A stretch of 64,000 nt of DNA, taken from positions 4,557,001-4,621,000 of the forward strand of contig CM007989.1 of assembly GCA_002189035.1 (NCBI GenBank). Direction: 5' to 3'. Shown in pieces: positions 45,867 to 57,867 of the stretch; position 1 is the first letter of the stretch; each line of letters opens with the position of its first letter. This stretch comes from Utricularia gibba. Its lineage: Eukaryota > Streptophyta > Magnoliopsida > Lamiales > Lentibulariaceae. The notes below the pieces were generated by a model. It was given only the letters and a program-made list of their open reading frames with translations. It did no database searches and was not told the DNA's origin. Both the position numbers and the translations under genes were made by a program.

Positions 45867-47036
45867 TGATGGTGATTCTGCAAGTACACATAAACCGCCG
45901 AAATAATAAAATAAGATCGTATCCACAGGGAATTGTTATTGAAATTTTTTTTTCAAACAAAGACTCAAAAAGAGCGAAAACAAAAGAAAGATTTGGTTTT
46001 AAAAACAAGAAGAAAATTGGCATTGGACTTGGGATCCATCTTCCTCAAAACTTGCCCAAACTTGTGTATGTAAACCTTGAAGATTGACCTACTTGCACAA
46101 GTTTTGGGGTGTTATTCTAAAGTAGTGCTACTCAGTGACTAAAGTAGTGCTACTCAGTGACCGCTATAGCACCATCCCTTGTTTTGTGGGATTATGTAAT
46201 CAACCACGCCACCAGGGCCATTTCACCTCTTGTGATAACCCATGTTTTCCCCACACCCAAATCTAACCCCTACACCTTACACCTCGCAGACAGATTAGAT
46301 AGAATATACCTTACCAACGATGCCTGATTGAGCACTTCTCCTTAGGTGCTTGAGGCCAACCTTTGATTCTCTCGCACTCCCTTCGGGTTATGTGATACTA
46401 AAGACACGTTGGTAAAGAAAACGTTGCGAAAAACAGAATCAAACTTAAATTTAAATGTCGAAAAACATAGTAAAACAGTCACATGCGCATGACTTGCACA
46501 AGTAAGGCTTCACCGCAGATCCTCAGCCGCAAGCGCCTACACGCACAGACTCGACTCAAACATGAAAATAGACACGAAAATAGGAAAGATTCACAGTAAA
46601 AGTGGTCGAAGACGTCTCTAATGGTTGATAGAGTGAGGTATTTATAGGAAATTAGATTCAAGTCTTCGTATTGAGCTTATTCGATGGGCTTGGATAAGAT
46701 CTTCTATCCAAATATTTTATTCAAATCTTCGAAGATCTTCTTCACATCTCTATCTTATCCACGAATCTTGGACTAAATCTTCATCGTTTGACCGAGTCTT
46801 GGGTTGAGATTCGTGGCCCATCAAGCCCATAATTTGGTGGGTCTTGATTTCTCCTCAAATTGATCCAAAATTACCCTAAAAATCCACAAAATACACTTTC
46901 TCTCCAAAAAGATCAAAGTAGTGTGAAAGATGCAAAATCAATTGAGAATAATGAGTAAGTGGGTCTAAAATAAGTAAAAACAACACTCAAGAATAGTAGA
47001 ATAATATGTTTTAGAATGACACAAAATCACTTATCA
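45867..47036 (+). repeat. Probable solo LTR of an unidentified retroelement (1170 bp)
   Basis: It starts TGATGGTGATTCTGCAAGTA and ends AAAATCACTTATCA, a TGAT...ATCA bounded unit of LTR-like character. The flanks are CTGGC and CCGGT, which could both derive from CCGGC by one C-to-T change each. It contains a 22-bp perfect tandem duplication at 46117-46160. No internal retroelement domains are attached. The orientation is arbitrary. Confidence 0.5.
46117..46160. repeat. 22-bp perfect tandem duplication
   Basis: CTAAAGTAGTGCTACTCAGT followed by GA, repeated exactly twice. Confidence 0.9.
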
Positions 47037-47339
47037 CCGGTCCACGGGCATATCGTACAATACATAAAATATTTTATAAATTATTCAATATTAATATTAA
47101 TACTCATTGAATACTTTATGTAAAATAAATTAAAATTAATATATGAATTCTCAATTCATATAACTTATTCAAAAAAATAACATAATCCATGAAAACATAA
47201 TTAAAATTATCCTAAACCAAAAAATGATAATATTATATCAAAATATCAATAATTATTTGAATCTTGTGTATATGCTTGAGTATCTTCCATCTCCATATCT
47301 TCATGTGTTTCAATAAAACATATAAATTCAAAATATATT

Positions 47340-48215
47340 ATTAAAATCAATATCTACAATTAATAAAAAAATAAATATTAATAAGAAAATGATTACCTGA
47401 AGTATCAAATTCATTGAATCCATGTAACCAACTACGTGCACAAATAAGAGATTGCAGCGTATTCAAAAGTAATCTACTTCTATACTTACTCAAAATGCGG
47501 CTTCCAATACTAAAAGTGGACTCTGAAGCAACTATAGTTATTGGAATATTAAGAATATCTTTTGTCATCACTGATAATTTAGGAAAACGATAATTGTTCT
47601 TCTTCCAATAATCTAGAACATTCATAATAGAATCATCATCTCCGTTCTCCATATCCAAATATATATCAAGTTCACATTTACCCTTTCTTGAAAGTCGTTG
47701 CTTCATTTCTTTCCGATAATCCTACAATTGTACAAAAAAAAAGTATGCATATTATAACAAATATTATGCTACATTAAATATATCAAGGTAAAAAGTAAAA
47801 CTTACCTCAAGAAAAAGCTTAGAAGAAGATGTGCTTGAGCCTTTTAACTTTGAGCATTCTTGTGCATATGAACTGGAATCTTTCAATATATTTACACTAG
47901 ATTGATAAGATAATAATCACATTTGTTCATAAGCATGAAATAATCTTCTCTTCATAAGTATAAAGATCAAGTTTTTCATAATAAAATCTCAGAAATTCCA
48001 AGTTTGTATTTGGATCAAGAACACATCCAAATGCAAGAGTGATAGAATACTCATTCTAATACTTATCAAATTTCTCTATCATTGCTAATACCATTGTTTT
48101 TATCACTTCATCTGTGCAACTTGAAAGTTCTTTAAACTTCAATTCAATCATTGCAACCTGTATAAAATACAAGTTGGAAGTGGGATACTGTGATCATGAT
48201 ATCAAGTTTGTAATC
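47340..48215 (-). pseudogene. hAT transposase C-terminal half
   Basis: From 48215 downward, pieces read FKELSSCTDEVIKTMVLAMI and FGCVLDPNTNLEFLRFYYE. Then comes a probable intron (about 47730-47800), then the dimerisation domain at 47347-47706 with VLDYWKKNNYRFPKLSVMTK, IPITIVASESTFSIGSRILS and LQSLICARSWLHG. The dimerisation part is open for 119 codons. Stops occur in the middle. The upstream end abuts the Tat LTR. Confidence 0.88.
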
Positions 48216-48717
48216 TAATAGGGTACAAATCGGGTATAATCAGCTGATCTTTGAAAAGTTGCCAAAAGATGTTCTGACAGGATTGCACCAGCCGACCGAA
48301 CGCTGCAGGTCAGAGGCACAGTCTGAAAAGCGGCCGAATTGCGGTAGTGCAGATGGCGATCCTCTGAAAAGCAGAATCGTAACGTAGGCACGAAAAGCAA
48401 TCACCAACTCTAAATTTCGGGGGCTGTTAGTTCGGCCCCTCTTATAAGTAAGATGAATCCTACGGAGAACGGGATTGGCACCCCGAACTTCCCAACCTAT
48501 TTCTTATTTTTGCCACCCCCGTCTAGTGGAAATCTTCTTCGGCGAGCTCCGATAGCTCCGTGGTTTTTCCGTCCTTCGGCGGTTTCCACGTAAAAATCTT
48601 CGCTTACTCTTATTTCAACCGAACCAATCAAGAAAAACACAATTAAGTGTGATATTCCCGATTGCACTTATCACCCTAAAATCGGCCCCCCATCGGACAT
48701 CGATTTTACCCACAACA
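48216..48717 (+). repeat. Tat copy 2 5' LTR (502 bp)
   Basis: Starts TAATAGGGTACAAATCGGG, where the partial 3' LTR has TGATGGGG, and ends ACCCACAACA. The two start changes are both G to A. Confidence 0.9.
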
Positions 48718-48783
48718 TTTTGGCGCCCAGCGTGGGGCAGATTTACAATCCCACTTGAGAAATCCATGAGAGTCAATCACTAA

Positions 48784-50359
48784 GTGTTGATCATGGCAGA
48801 AAATAGCACAGCCACCAACCCGGTCCATGATGAAAGCACCAGCACACAAGACCTTGGTCTTATGATCACCAGTAGGGAACAGCTAAAGGTCCTTTTAACG
48901 GAAATCCTCACCGATTTCAGGACACCTTCGGGCCTCAGCTCCAACGCCCAAGAGGGGACACCCAAAACTGCACCACGAGCGGAGAAGCAACCCCCGGTTC
49001 CGGAATACCCCTCAGGCACAGAGACTGAGTCCGACACTGAAGAGGAGACACTACGAAGAAAAAGGCGCAACCAAGTCATATATGAGCTAGGAACTAATAG
49101 GGAAAACATGACTAGCAAAATCTTGGAAAAAAGGGAAGAAGAGCTGAAGAGAGAGTTAGACCAGATCCGCCAAAAGAGAGGAGAAGACTTATTGACAAAC
49201 GGATGTCGTCCTGGAGAAGAGAGGATAGGGGTTTCAGGGATGTTTTCGATCTGAACGTATCCACCGGGAGAGGGGACGTTCTAGCCGATATTGCTCTGGC
49301 CTTGAAGAATGGAGTTGAGGGAGCAGCTGGGACTACAGCGCTGCGCTTTGACCCTTTCTCGGACGATTTAGTCGAGGAAGAACCCGAGAGAGGATTCAGA
49401 GTCCCGGACGGGTTACCCACGTATGACGGAAAAGGGGACCCCATATCACACGTAACCGACTTCGATATGCGGATGTCCACGATTCGACATTCAGAAGCCA
49501 TGAACTGTAAGCTGTTTGCTTGCTCGCTCCAAAAGGGAGCAAAGACTTGGTTTAAACAGTTAGAACCATGTAGTGTGGCATCCTATCGGGAGTTAGTGCT
49601 GCTCTTCACTACTCGATACGCTGTCAACATCGAAGCTCCACCTTCAAAGGTAGCACTGTACTCTGTTCGGTATGACCACTGAAAAGAGAGTTTGAGAAGA
49701 TTCGTTGACCGATTTAATTGTCAAGCTCAAGACGTCCAGCTGGACTTAAAGGAAAGGGTGGAGATAATGAAGCGGGCCTTGGGAATATCGAAGTTAGGGC
49801 AGAGTCTATTTAAATCCCCCCGAAAAACCTCGGGGAATTGCTAAGGAAAATCATGAAGTACATCCGGGTGGATGATGACCTCAGGGCCGAAATGAAGAGC
49901 CATGTTGAGATCCGTCCGGCCCCACAGCAAGAAATGCAGCCTATTCGGGCCCATCGGCCGAATAAACACCGTGAAGTATATCAGGTGGAACCGACCAAAA
50001 CGAATGCCTATTGTGAGATACACAAAACAACAGGGCACAATACGGCCGACTGTCGGATAATGAAAAGGTTGGTTGAACAATATCATGCCAACGGAGGAAC
50101 AAACAACATGACACCGAACCCTATGCAAGCAACGGAAAGAAAAAGGGGACGTAATGAGCATCTGAGATATGAGGGTAACCGATATCCGAAGTTCCCCCCA
50201 AAACCAGTGAAGGAAAATCCGAGAACCAATAGGGAATCGAGTCCTGGAGGAAGACAAGACATACCGGAAAGTTCAAGGAACGCCCATCAAATGCAGGGTA
50301 ATCCCCCCTATATTCGGGAAATCCATGTGATATCCAAAGGAACCGAGATAGATGCATGA
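48784..50359 (+). pseudogene. Tat copy 2 gag relic
   Basis: The start is MLIMAENSTATNPVHDEST or, more likely, the second Met. The coding runs are 48784-49251, 49203-49679 and 49838-50356 in shifting frames. The capsid part has ERGFRVPDGLPTYDGKGDP and LVLLFTTRYAVNIEAPPSK. The nucleocapsid finger is AYCEIHKTTGHNTADC (CX2HX4HX4C). It is close to the gags of the other copies. Confidence 0.87.
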
Positions 50360-50512
50360 GGAAAAGCACGGAAGAGATATTTGGACGAAGCCAGAAGAGG
50401 ATAAGTTTTCGAGATCGGGAGTGGCCCGAATCAGAAAGCCGCTTGGGAAAAGGAAGAGGTCAGCTTCTCCGACAGAGACATTCCGGTCAACCCGGCCAAA
50501 AGAAACGAGCCT

Positions 50513-51670
50513 TTGGTGGTATCAGGAACATGCGGGAGCACCAAAGTAAGGAGGATTCTTATTGATCAAGGATCCTCGTGCAACATCATGAAGAAGGAAG
50601 TAGCCGAGTTACTGGCGTCATCCAATGAGGGAAATATCTTCCATGCGCACATGGAATTATATGCATTCGACCAGCGGGCCGTGCAAACTACTGGGAAAAT
50701 AACCCTGCCCGTAACATTCGGAGCGACAAGGCGGAGCTGAACCGAGAGGTTGGAATTCTTGATCTTGGATTCGGAGGTCTCATACAACATCATTCTCGGG
50801 CGACCTGGCATCAACCAATTGGTATGTTACCCTCTACTGTGCATTTGAAAATTAAATTTTCGACATCGAGGGGCATCTGCACGATGGACATTGATCAACT
50901 AACCGCCCGGTCCTGTTATGTATCTTCCTGCCGGGACCCTTGCGCGAAAAAGCCGAGGGTGATGAATGTAGAAGGGGAACCCCGGGAACCTCCTAGACAA
51001 GCGATGGAATCGGTGGGTATTAGTTGGTGCAACTAATGCCAGGAAATGCGCAGAAGGCAACCCACATTGGTGCTAATCTAGACATCGGATTCGAGAAGAG
51101 GTTAGTTGAACTTTCGATATTTTTGCCTGCACTGCTGCAGACTTTGTAGGTATTGATTGATCCGTCGTTGAGCATCGCATTGATACCTACCCAGGAGCAA
51201 AACCGATTCGATAGAAGCAGCGGCATATCTCCGAGGAAAAGTGCCGAATCATCAAAGAAAAAACGAGGGAGCTCCTGGAAGTGGTTACGTGAGGGAGATC
51301 CAGTACTCCGAGTGGGTAGCTAACCCAGTCGTCGTCCCAAAGCTCGGGGGAAAATGGAGAATGTGCGTTGACTTCACCGATTGATAAGCTGGTGGACGCC
51401 ATTGTCGGATCCCGATTCCTGAGCACCATGGATGCCTATTTGGGGTATCATCAAATCTTCGTTGCCGAAAAGGACCAACCGAAAACCACCTTCTACACCA
51501 AGGATGGGGTTTTTTGCTATGTGGCGATGCCCTTCAGTTTGAAGAATGCTGGGGCAACATATCAGAGGTTGGTGAATAAGATCTTCTCTTCTGAAATTGG
51601 TACCTCGATGGAGGTTTATGCGGACGATATGATCGTGAAATCTATGAATGAAGAAGACCATTTAGCGTAA
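50513..51670 (+). pseudogene. Tat copy 2 protease and reverse transcriptase
   Basis: Protease: KVRRILIDQGSSCNIMKKE, with D-Q-G at the active-site position. RT: FLSTMDAYLGYHQIFVAEKD, then AMPFSLKNAGATYQ and MEVYADDMIVKSMNE. YADD replaces the usual YVDD of copy 1. Stops occur near 50739 and 51033, and shifts around 51100-51380. Confidence 0.87.
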
Positions 51671-52850
51671 TTGGACTCTTGTTTCTCTCTATGTCGCACG
51701 TACGGTTTAAAGCTCAACCCACTGAAATGTTGCTTCGGGATACAGAGTGGAAAATTCCTTGGCCATTATTTATCGGAGAGAGGAATCGAAGCAGACCCCG
51801 AGAAGATTAAGGCAATATGCGAAATGCAAACCCCAAGGACAATCAAGGAGTACCAAAGTCTCACGGGTAAATTGGCTGCCCTCAGCCGATTCATCTCTCG
51901 GTCTGCCGACGAGTCGGCATCTTTCTTCAAGGCCTTGCGAAAGGGAAATACTCCAGAATGGAACGACGATTGCCGGATTGCCTTTGAGAAGCTCAAAGAA
52001 TATCTCTCATCACCCCCACTTCTTGTAGCTCCGAAGGAAGGGGAACCCCTAGGACTATATCTATCCATATCATCTGTTATGGTCAGCGCGGTTTTGACAA
52101 CCATCTCGGTAGATAATTACTTGCCGGTTTATTATGTGAGCAAGGTCCTATTACCGGCCGAAACCTGGTATACGGTGACAGAAAAATTCATCTTGGCACT
52201 AAAGATGGTGGCCACCAAGTTAAGGTCATATTTCCAAGATCGGCACATCGTGGTATTCACAAATCAGCCTTTGAGGAATATCCTATCTCGACTAGAGATT
52301 TCCGGAAGGGTTGCCAAGTGGGCGGTCAAATTGAGTACGATGGATATTGAATTTAAGTCGAGAATAGCGATCAAGGCCCAACCTCTCGCCGATTTTGTGG
52401 TCGAAATGACCAGACCTATTGACCGTTTCGTAGAGACCAACGACTGATGGACAATGCACGTCGACGGCTCCACATACAACGGGGCTGGTGGGGGAATCGA
52501 TATCCGAACTCTAGACGGAGAACATATCTACATCACGGTGAAGTTCCTATTCCCCGCATCGAACAATGTAGCCGAATATGAGGCCTTGGTCGAAGGGATG
52601 AAAATCGCCAGGGAGCTTGGTGTTACAGAGCTCGACGTTTATACGGACTCACGGCTAGTACAAGGACAATATTCGGATGAATATGAAACCCACGACCCCC
52701 TGATGGCTCTGTACTGTGCTAAGGTGAAGGAGTTAGTAAGGACCTTCAAGGAGTACACTTTGTCGCATGTCGCATGCGAGGAAAATGGATCCGCGGACAG
52801 TCTCGCCCGATTTGCAGCGGGTTTTCCGGGATTAAAGGAAGGGAGCGTGA
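51671..52850 (+). pseudogene. Tat copy 2 RNase H and second archaeal-type RNase H
   Basis: RNase H lies in the 258-codon stretch at 51671-52447 (FISRSADESASFFKALRKG, YYVSKVLLPAETWYT). After one stop (52445-52447) the second RNase H opens at 52454 with MHVDGSTYNGAGGGI. It continues with SNNVAEYEALVEGMKIA, LDVYTDSRLVQGQYS and ENGSADSLARFA, giving the D, E and D residues of the fold. The tandem pair is the main reason for the Tat assignment. Confidence 0.9.
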
Positions 52851-53092
52851 CGATCCGATTGCGGGATCAGCCTTCGGTAACCTTGCGGGCGGTGAGTCAT
52901 ATCACCCAACGATTAGGAAACAACATCTCTCCGCAGCTGAGCCTCCCTAAAGATTGGACATCACCCTACATCCGATACCTGCAGAACGGAGAAAAGCCTC
53001 CCGGTAAAGCGGAAGCTCGAAAACTAGAGATTAAGGCAAAGAGATATACGCTGGTAAACGGAATTCTCTACCGAAGATCGTTAGATGGACCC

Positions 53093-54180
53093 CTATTGAG
53101 GTGTATCGGGACAAAGCACTCTCAAGAACTTATAACTGATCTGCATGAAGGGGAATGTAGCAGCCACGTCGGGATATGATCCTTGTGCAGGAAAGCTTTG
53201 AGAACCGGATATTATTGGGCAACTATGAAGCGGGATATTACCGAAATGGTGAAGAAGTGCAAAGTATGCCAATACCATGCAAGTATACCAAGAAAACCGG
53301 TAAATGGACTGACCTCTCTTCCATTCTCATGCACGTTTGATTGGTGAGAAGTGGATGTTATGGGGCCGTTCCCCCAAACCTCAGGCCAAAGGAAATTTGT
53401 CATCATAGGAGTCGAATATTTCTCCAAATGGGTAGAGGCTGAAGCCGTGGCAAAAATATCAGAGGAGACCATTATTCGATTTCTGTGGAGAAATATCTTC
53501 ATCCTTGGGATTCCTCAAGAACTAGTGACCGATAACGGAACCCAATTCGCTTGAGGAAGAATGGATGCATTCCTGGATAAATATTCGGTCAAGCACAATT
53601 TCACTTCGGCATACCACCCGCAGAGCAATGGTCTCACGGAGGTAACAAACCGAACGCTCAGACTAGGTTTGAAGACTAAGCTTGAGGATTTCGGAGGGTC
53701 ATGGGTAGATCGCTTGGAGGAGGTGATGTGGTCGTATCGCACCACCCCACCCCTCGAACCACCACGGAAGAGTCTCCTTTCTTATTGGTTTACGGTTCAG
53801 AAGTCGTATGCCCGATTGAACTAACCTTGAAAAGCTACCGGGTGGAGCAAATGAAGAGGAAAATGCTGACCTGCGAAAAGTGGAGTTGGAGCTGTTGGAA
53901 GAAAAATGGCAAAGTGTCTATAACCGACTAGGGCTTATTAGAAAAGAACGAAGAGGAGTTACAACAAGTCGTTATACCCAAGGGAATTCTCCAAAAGAGA
54001 TTTGGTGCTCCGAAGCATCCAACCACAGAGACATGTTGGGAAATTAGACCGTAATTGGAAGATCCTTATAGGATTTCGAGGGTGATCGGAAAAGGAGCGT
54101 ATCGTCTAGAACAGTTAGATGACATGGAATTCCCAAGGTCGTGGAATACATCACACCTAAGGAAATTCTACACCTAACTG
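53093..54180 (+). pseudogene. Tat copy 2 integrase relic
   Basis: The zinc-binding region has HEGECSSHVG, then MVKKCKVCQYHA. The core has VIIGVEYFSKWVEAEAVAKI and LVTDNGTQFA with a catalytic Asp, then AYHPQSNGLTEVTNRTLRLG with the catalytic Glu. The C-terminal part ends SWNTSHLRKFYT. Four or more stops interrupt it. Confidence 0.87.
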
Positions 54181-54990
54181 GCTCAATATCAATCTCCATC
54201 ACAGGTTTGCCCAAGATTCGGTATTCTCTTCCTCAAAACACTCAACCATCTATAAATTCCTCCAAAGTGGAGATGAGTAAACAAGATCATAAGCCCTAGC
54301 GATGTCACGTAAGCCCAGGCAAATCTCCTAATTCTGCACCCCCTATTGGACGCAGCGAATCAACTTGAGGTTTCCTCAAACCGCACGCGTAAGCCCCGAA
54401 AAGCCCTTAAGTACACACCTTATTGCCAAGATCTCGAGACGGCAAGAGCACCCAAAGCGAATCCTCCCATGTTTCAAAACAAAACAATGGGGTTTTGGCC
54501 AGAAGAGGGCCTAGTCGGATTGGGGAAGTCGCTCAACCTGTGAGGGGTTCCGATCCACTTCTCTAGCAGCGGTTCAGCTCGCATAAGGAAATACTAAGGC
54601 AAACCGAAATTAAAAAGTCCAACTAGAAGGTTGGCAAAAGAACACCTACGTTCCGGGTCACAAAAGCCTGGGCGAAAACCTTCTAAGGCTAAGTCCCACC
54701 ATGGGAACAGCAAACTAACTTGGGGCTTCCCCCGAAAAGTGGCAAGCCCTGGTACAATTCGAGCGTCACTTTCTTAAACCATCTGCGTAAGCCCCGAAAA
54801 GGCCCCTCGAAGTGGCCCCAACCAAGTAAAATTCTCATTATTAGACCTTGAAGTGGCGAACACACCCCAAGCAAGACGACTGATAACGAAAAAAGCGATA
54901 TGCAAAAACTGAATAAACTAAAGAAGTCTCGAACCAACGTTTCAAGAAGTACAAAACCCCGAAACTAGGGGTAAAAACATCAGTTTCAGA
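54181..54990. other. Tat copy 2 spacer between pol and antisense block
   Basis: Non-coding, with short GC-rich motifs repeated. GCGTAAGCCCCGAAAAG occurs exactly at 54387-54403 and 54785-54801, with degenerate relatives in between. The function is unknown. Confidence 0.6.
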
Positions 54991-54996
54991 GAAGAG

Positions 54997-57251
54997 TTAG
55001 GATTCGGGAACGGGATCAGTCGAGGGGCTGACATGCCCTTCCATTCTTGCCCTCAGCTTGGCATCATTTTCTCGCTCGATTCTAGCCCGAATAAGAGCTA
55101 TGAGGTGCTCCCTATCAGCCTCAAAACTGAACTCCAGGGCTTGGTACATGTCCGCAATCGCATCCAGCATGTTTTCATCCTTCTTCAGAGGATCCACCCT
55201 GTCGAAACGTGGATCCGTGATCGACAACCCGAACTCCTAGCTGATTTGATGCCTTTGCCGGTACAAGAGAAGGCCAATTAAGTCCCCGGCATAAATATCA
55301 GATAACTCGGAAAAGCAGGCCGAGTTCACGAAGTCCTCCAAAAGTCTCCCGCGAGATGCTTTCTGGTTGAGCAGCTCTGCCTCTAGGGCCGAAACACGAT
55401 CCTTGGCTTGTTTTAACTCTGCCTCAGCCTCCTCGAGTTGCACTTTGAAACCTTCCTTCTCGGAGTTGGCGTCATCAATTGCCTTCCTCATTTCACTAAC
55501 CAGGTTCTGCAACTCCTCTTCTCAGCGGGTACGCTTCCCGAGCATACTTCTCAATGCGCTCCCTTCCTCCCCCATTGACTTTATCTTAGCATCCTGAGCC
55601 GCGATTTGAGCTTGAAGTCAAGAAACTTCCTTCGAATGGGACCCCATTTCCTTGGCCATCCCCCATCCGAACGTCAAAGCCTAGGACAAAATCAGCAAGT
55701 GAGGAACCGGATATATATGATTCCAAAAGAGAGAGAAAATACTTGCCAAATCCCTTTAAGTACAATTTCCGGCTGAACTCCCGAAAGATTCGGGGTAGCC
55801 TCTTCTAAGGCTCTTCACAGCTCCGAGGGGACCGAAGAGGGGAGAAGAGCAAGATCCTCCCTTACCTGAATTGGAGTGAAAATCCCCCCTGCATCTCTCG
55901 GAGGGATCGATGTGGAAGCACCGGCCGAAATAAGTTCGGTGTCGGGAATGGGATCTTCATTGGATATCGGTGAGGGGGGGAAGCCTTTCTTTTCCTTTTC
56001 CCGACGGGAGAGGAGTCACTTCCCGAGTCGCGGAAACCTCAACCACTTGATCCTCCGAAAGGTGACCGGCAGCATCTGAGTGAGTTGAGGGTGAATCGGC
56101 CTCAGAGAAAAGTTAAAAGGATAGAATCAAAGACTCTTAAGAATGGGCCACTAGAAGTTAGTCAAACCTATGCAGAAGGAGCCACATCCGATTCCTGCAT
56201 TCGGCGCATCTCAGCAGAAAAGCGCACCATCACCGAATCCTCCAAAGCGTTCCGTCGAGCCATCTTTTAAACTGCATATCAAAGCCGAAAAAATGGTGAA
56301 ACACGATAAAGAAGTTAAAAGATAGGGAAGCAAAACCTGGCTACCTCTTTGCTTTTTAGGAGGTCCCTATGTAGAAACCTTAACCCTTTTTCTCTTGTTT
56401 TGGGTTAATGGCAGGGTAGAGGACTTGAGGGACGGATCAGAGGGAAGAGGGGATACCGGATCAGAGGTAGGGTTTGCAGCCGAGTCAGAAGGAATATTAT
56501 TTGGAGATTGCAAAAGAAGCTGATACTCCAAATCAGAACCCAGAGGAATAAGAAAATCAGGCCACTGCTCATCCCGATTACGACCAAGAATTCCGCATGC
56601 CGATAAGGATTCTTGTGAAAGCATCAGGGCCCGAGACTCAAATCTAACGAAGCACTCACCCAGTCTCTGGTATACCTCCCTACGAGATTCATTAGAGGGA
56701 CAGAAGCGTCCGAAAAGCTTTACTTTGAAAGGTATGAGGCGCTTAATCGGAAAATTCCACCTGGCACCAGATGGGGGAGCAACCCAAATGAAGGAAGACC
56801 ACTAGTTATGATGGGTATCAGGAGCTCTAAGAACGAAATCGGGGTGATCTTCAAATCGGTGAAATTGGAAATGAGAAAAACCATGCATGGGGTGCTTAGC
56901 CTTACGAACGGCAACTTTGAAAAGTTGGAAGAAATCCACCAGAGTCATATTTAGTTCCAAACCCGCCGAATAGAAGAGAAAGGTGGTGAAACAGAATATT
57001 GAGTTGGGGGAAAGACAGAAAAGAGGAATGGAGAACATGTTCAAGAATTGAACGATGAGGGGATGGAGCGGAAAGCGGAGACCACTCTCCAGGTAAGCTA
57101 TAGGGACCGGAAGGCTGAATCTGGAAAGGGGTCGTTCCCCCGTCCCCCACGGTATCTGACTATCCCTGGCACGACTGACGATGTACTCATCGGGAATCAA
57201 ATATTTAGTCCGAATGGCGGGGATGTTCAATTCGCTAGATTTTCTACCCAT
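54997..57251 (-). pseudogene. Tat copy 2 antisense ORF, Transposase_28-like with coiled coil
   Basis: Antisense to the element. Coding runs from high to low coordinate are 56802-57251, 56367-56624, 55237-55512 and 54997-55227, separated by stops or shifts. The first has LESGLRFPLHPLIVQFLNMF and LSPNSIFCFTTFLFY. This is the core of the plant domain called putative gypsy-type transposon (Transposase_28). It continues with VDFFQLFKVAVRK and VAPPSGARWNFPIKRLIPF. The 55237-55512 run (FKVQLEEAEAELKQAKDRVS) is a heptad-type coiled coil. Tat elements such as Grande are known to carry extra ORFs here, some antisense. The role of the product is not known. Confidence 0.75.
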
Positions 57252-57741
57252 CGTAGTTGAGGAAGTCAGGAAGTGGGAAAACTATGAACGAGCGGAAAGA
57301 ACCCTAGGAGAAAGAGACCCAAAAAAGGGGGAACTCGAGCCCCCAAAAGACTGAGCGGAAAAGATGAAGGGTAGACTGGTACCTTTGAAGACCTCGATCT
57401 CCGGTGGGTTTCACGGCGGCAAACGCGGCGGATGAGCGCAACGGAGTTCAGGGAGCACTGAAATCACGTGAGCGAGCCAAGAAGGCAAAGGGGAAAATGA
57501 CGGAGAGAACGTCTATTAATAGGGGAGATATTTGGGAGACGAAACGGTGCATCGTTTGAAATGCCAAGAATGAGCGGGAAAAAACGTGGCATGCCCAAGA
57601 GGTGACGCGTGGCGAGGAAATCGGTCTGAATCGGCTTGAGGCTCACTCATGAAAAGCAGCATGCTTGAAATCGACGCAATATTAATTTTGATTCCCCAAT
57701 TTGCCCGAAAGGGCCAATATCGGCAAATCAGAGCGGCTGAA

Positions 57742-57867
57742 TGATGGGGTACAAATCGGGTATAATCAGCCGATCTTTGAAAAGCTGCCAAAAGATGTTC
57801 TGATAGGATCGCGCCAGCCGACCGAACGCTGCAGGTTAGAGGCACAGTCTGAAAAGCGCCGAATTGC
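57742..57867 (+). repeat. Tat copy 2 3' LTR, first 126 bp only
   Basis: Starts TGATGGGGTACAAATCGGG, matches 48216-48341 and ends at GCGCCGAATTGC. hAT coding sequence follows at once on the opposite strand. Confidence 0.9.

Larger units (their letters stand above)
48216..57867 (+). mobile_element. Tat-lineage Ty3 retrotransposon copy 2 with an antisense coding block
   Basis: The 5' LTR is 48216-48717, then a primer-like segment TGGCGCCCAGCGTGGGGC, gag, protease, RT, RNase H, second RNase H and integrase, ending near 54180 (WNTSHLRKFYT). Next is a 3.5-kb region with antisense open frames, and finally the first 126 bp of the 3' LTR (57742-57867). The extra RNase H and the antisense ORFs fit the Tat branch (compare Grande and Retand). 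It lies inside the hAT transposase. The truncation of the 3' LTR together with the missing middle of the hAT protein suggests one later deletion. Many stops make it inactive. Confidence 0.9.

Noticed and set aside
49841-50257. 138-codon minus-strand frame over Tat copy 2 gag
   Set aside because: Shadow of the gag nucleocapsid region. The plus frame has the zinc finger.
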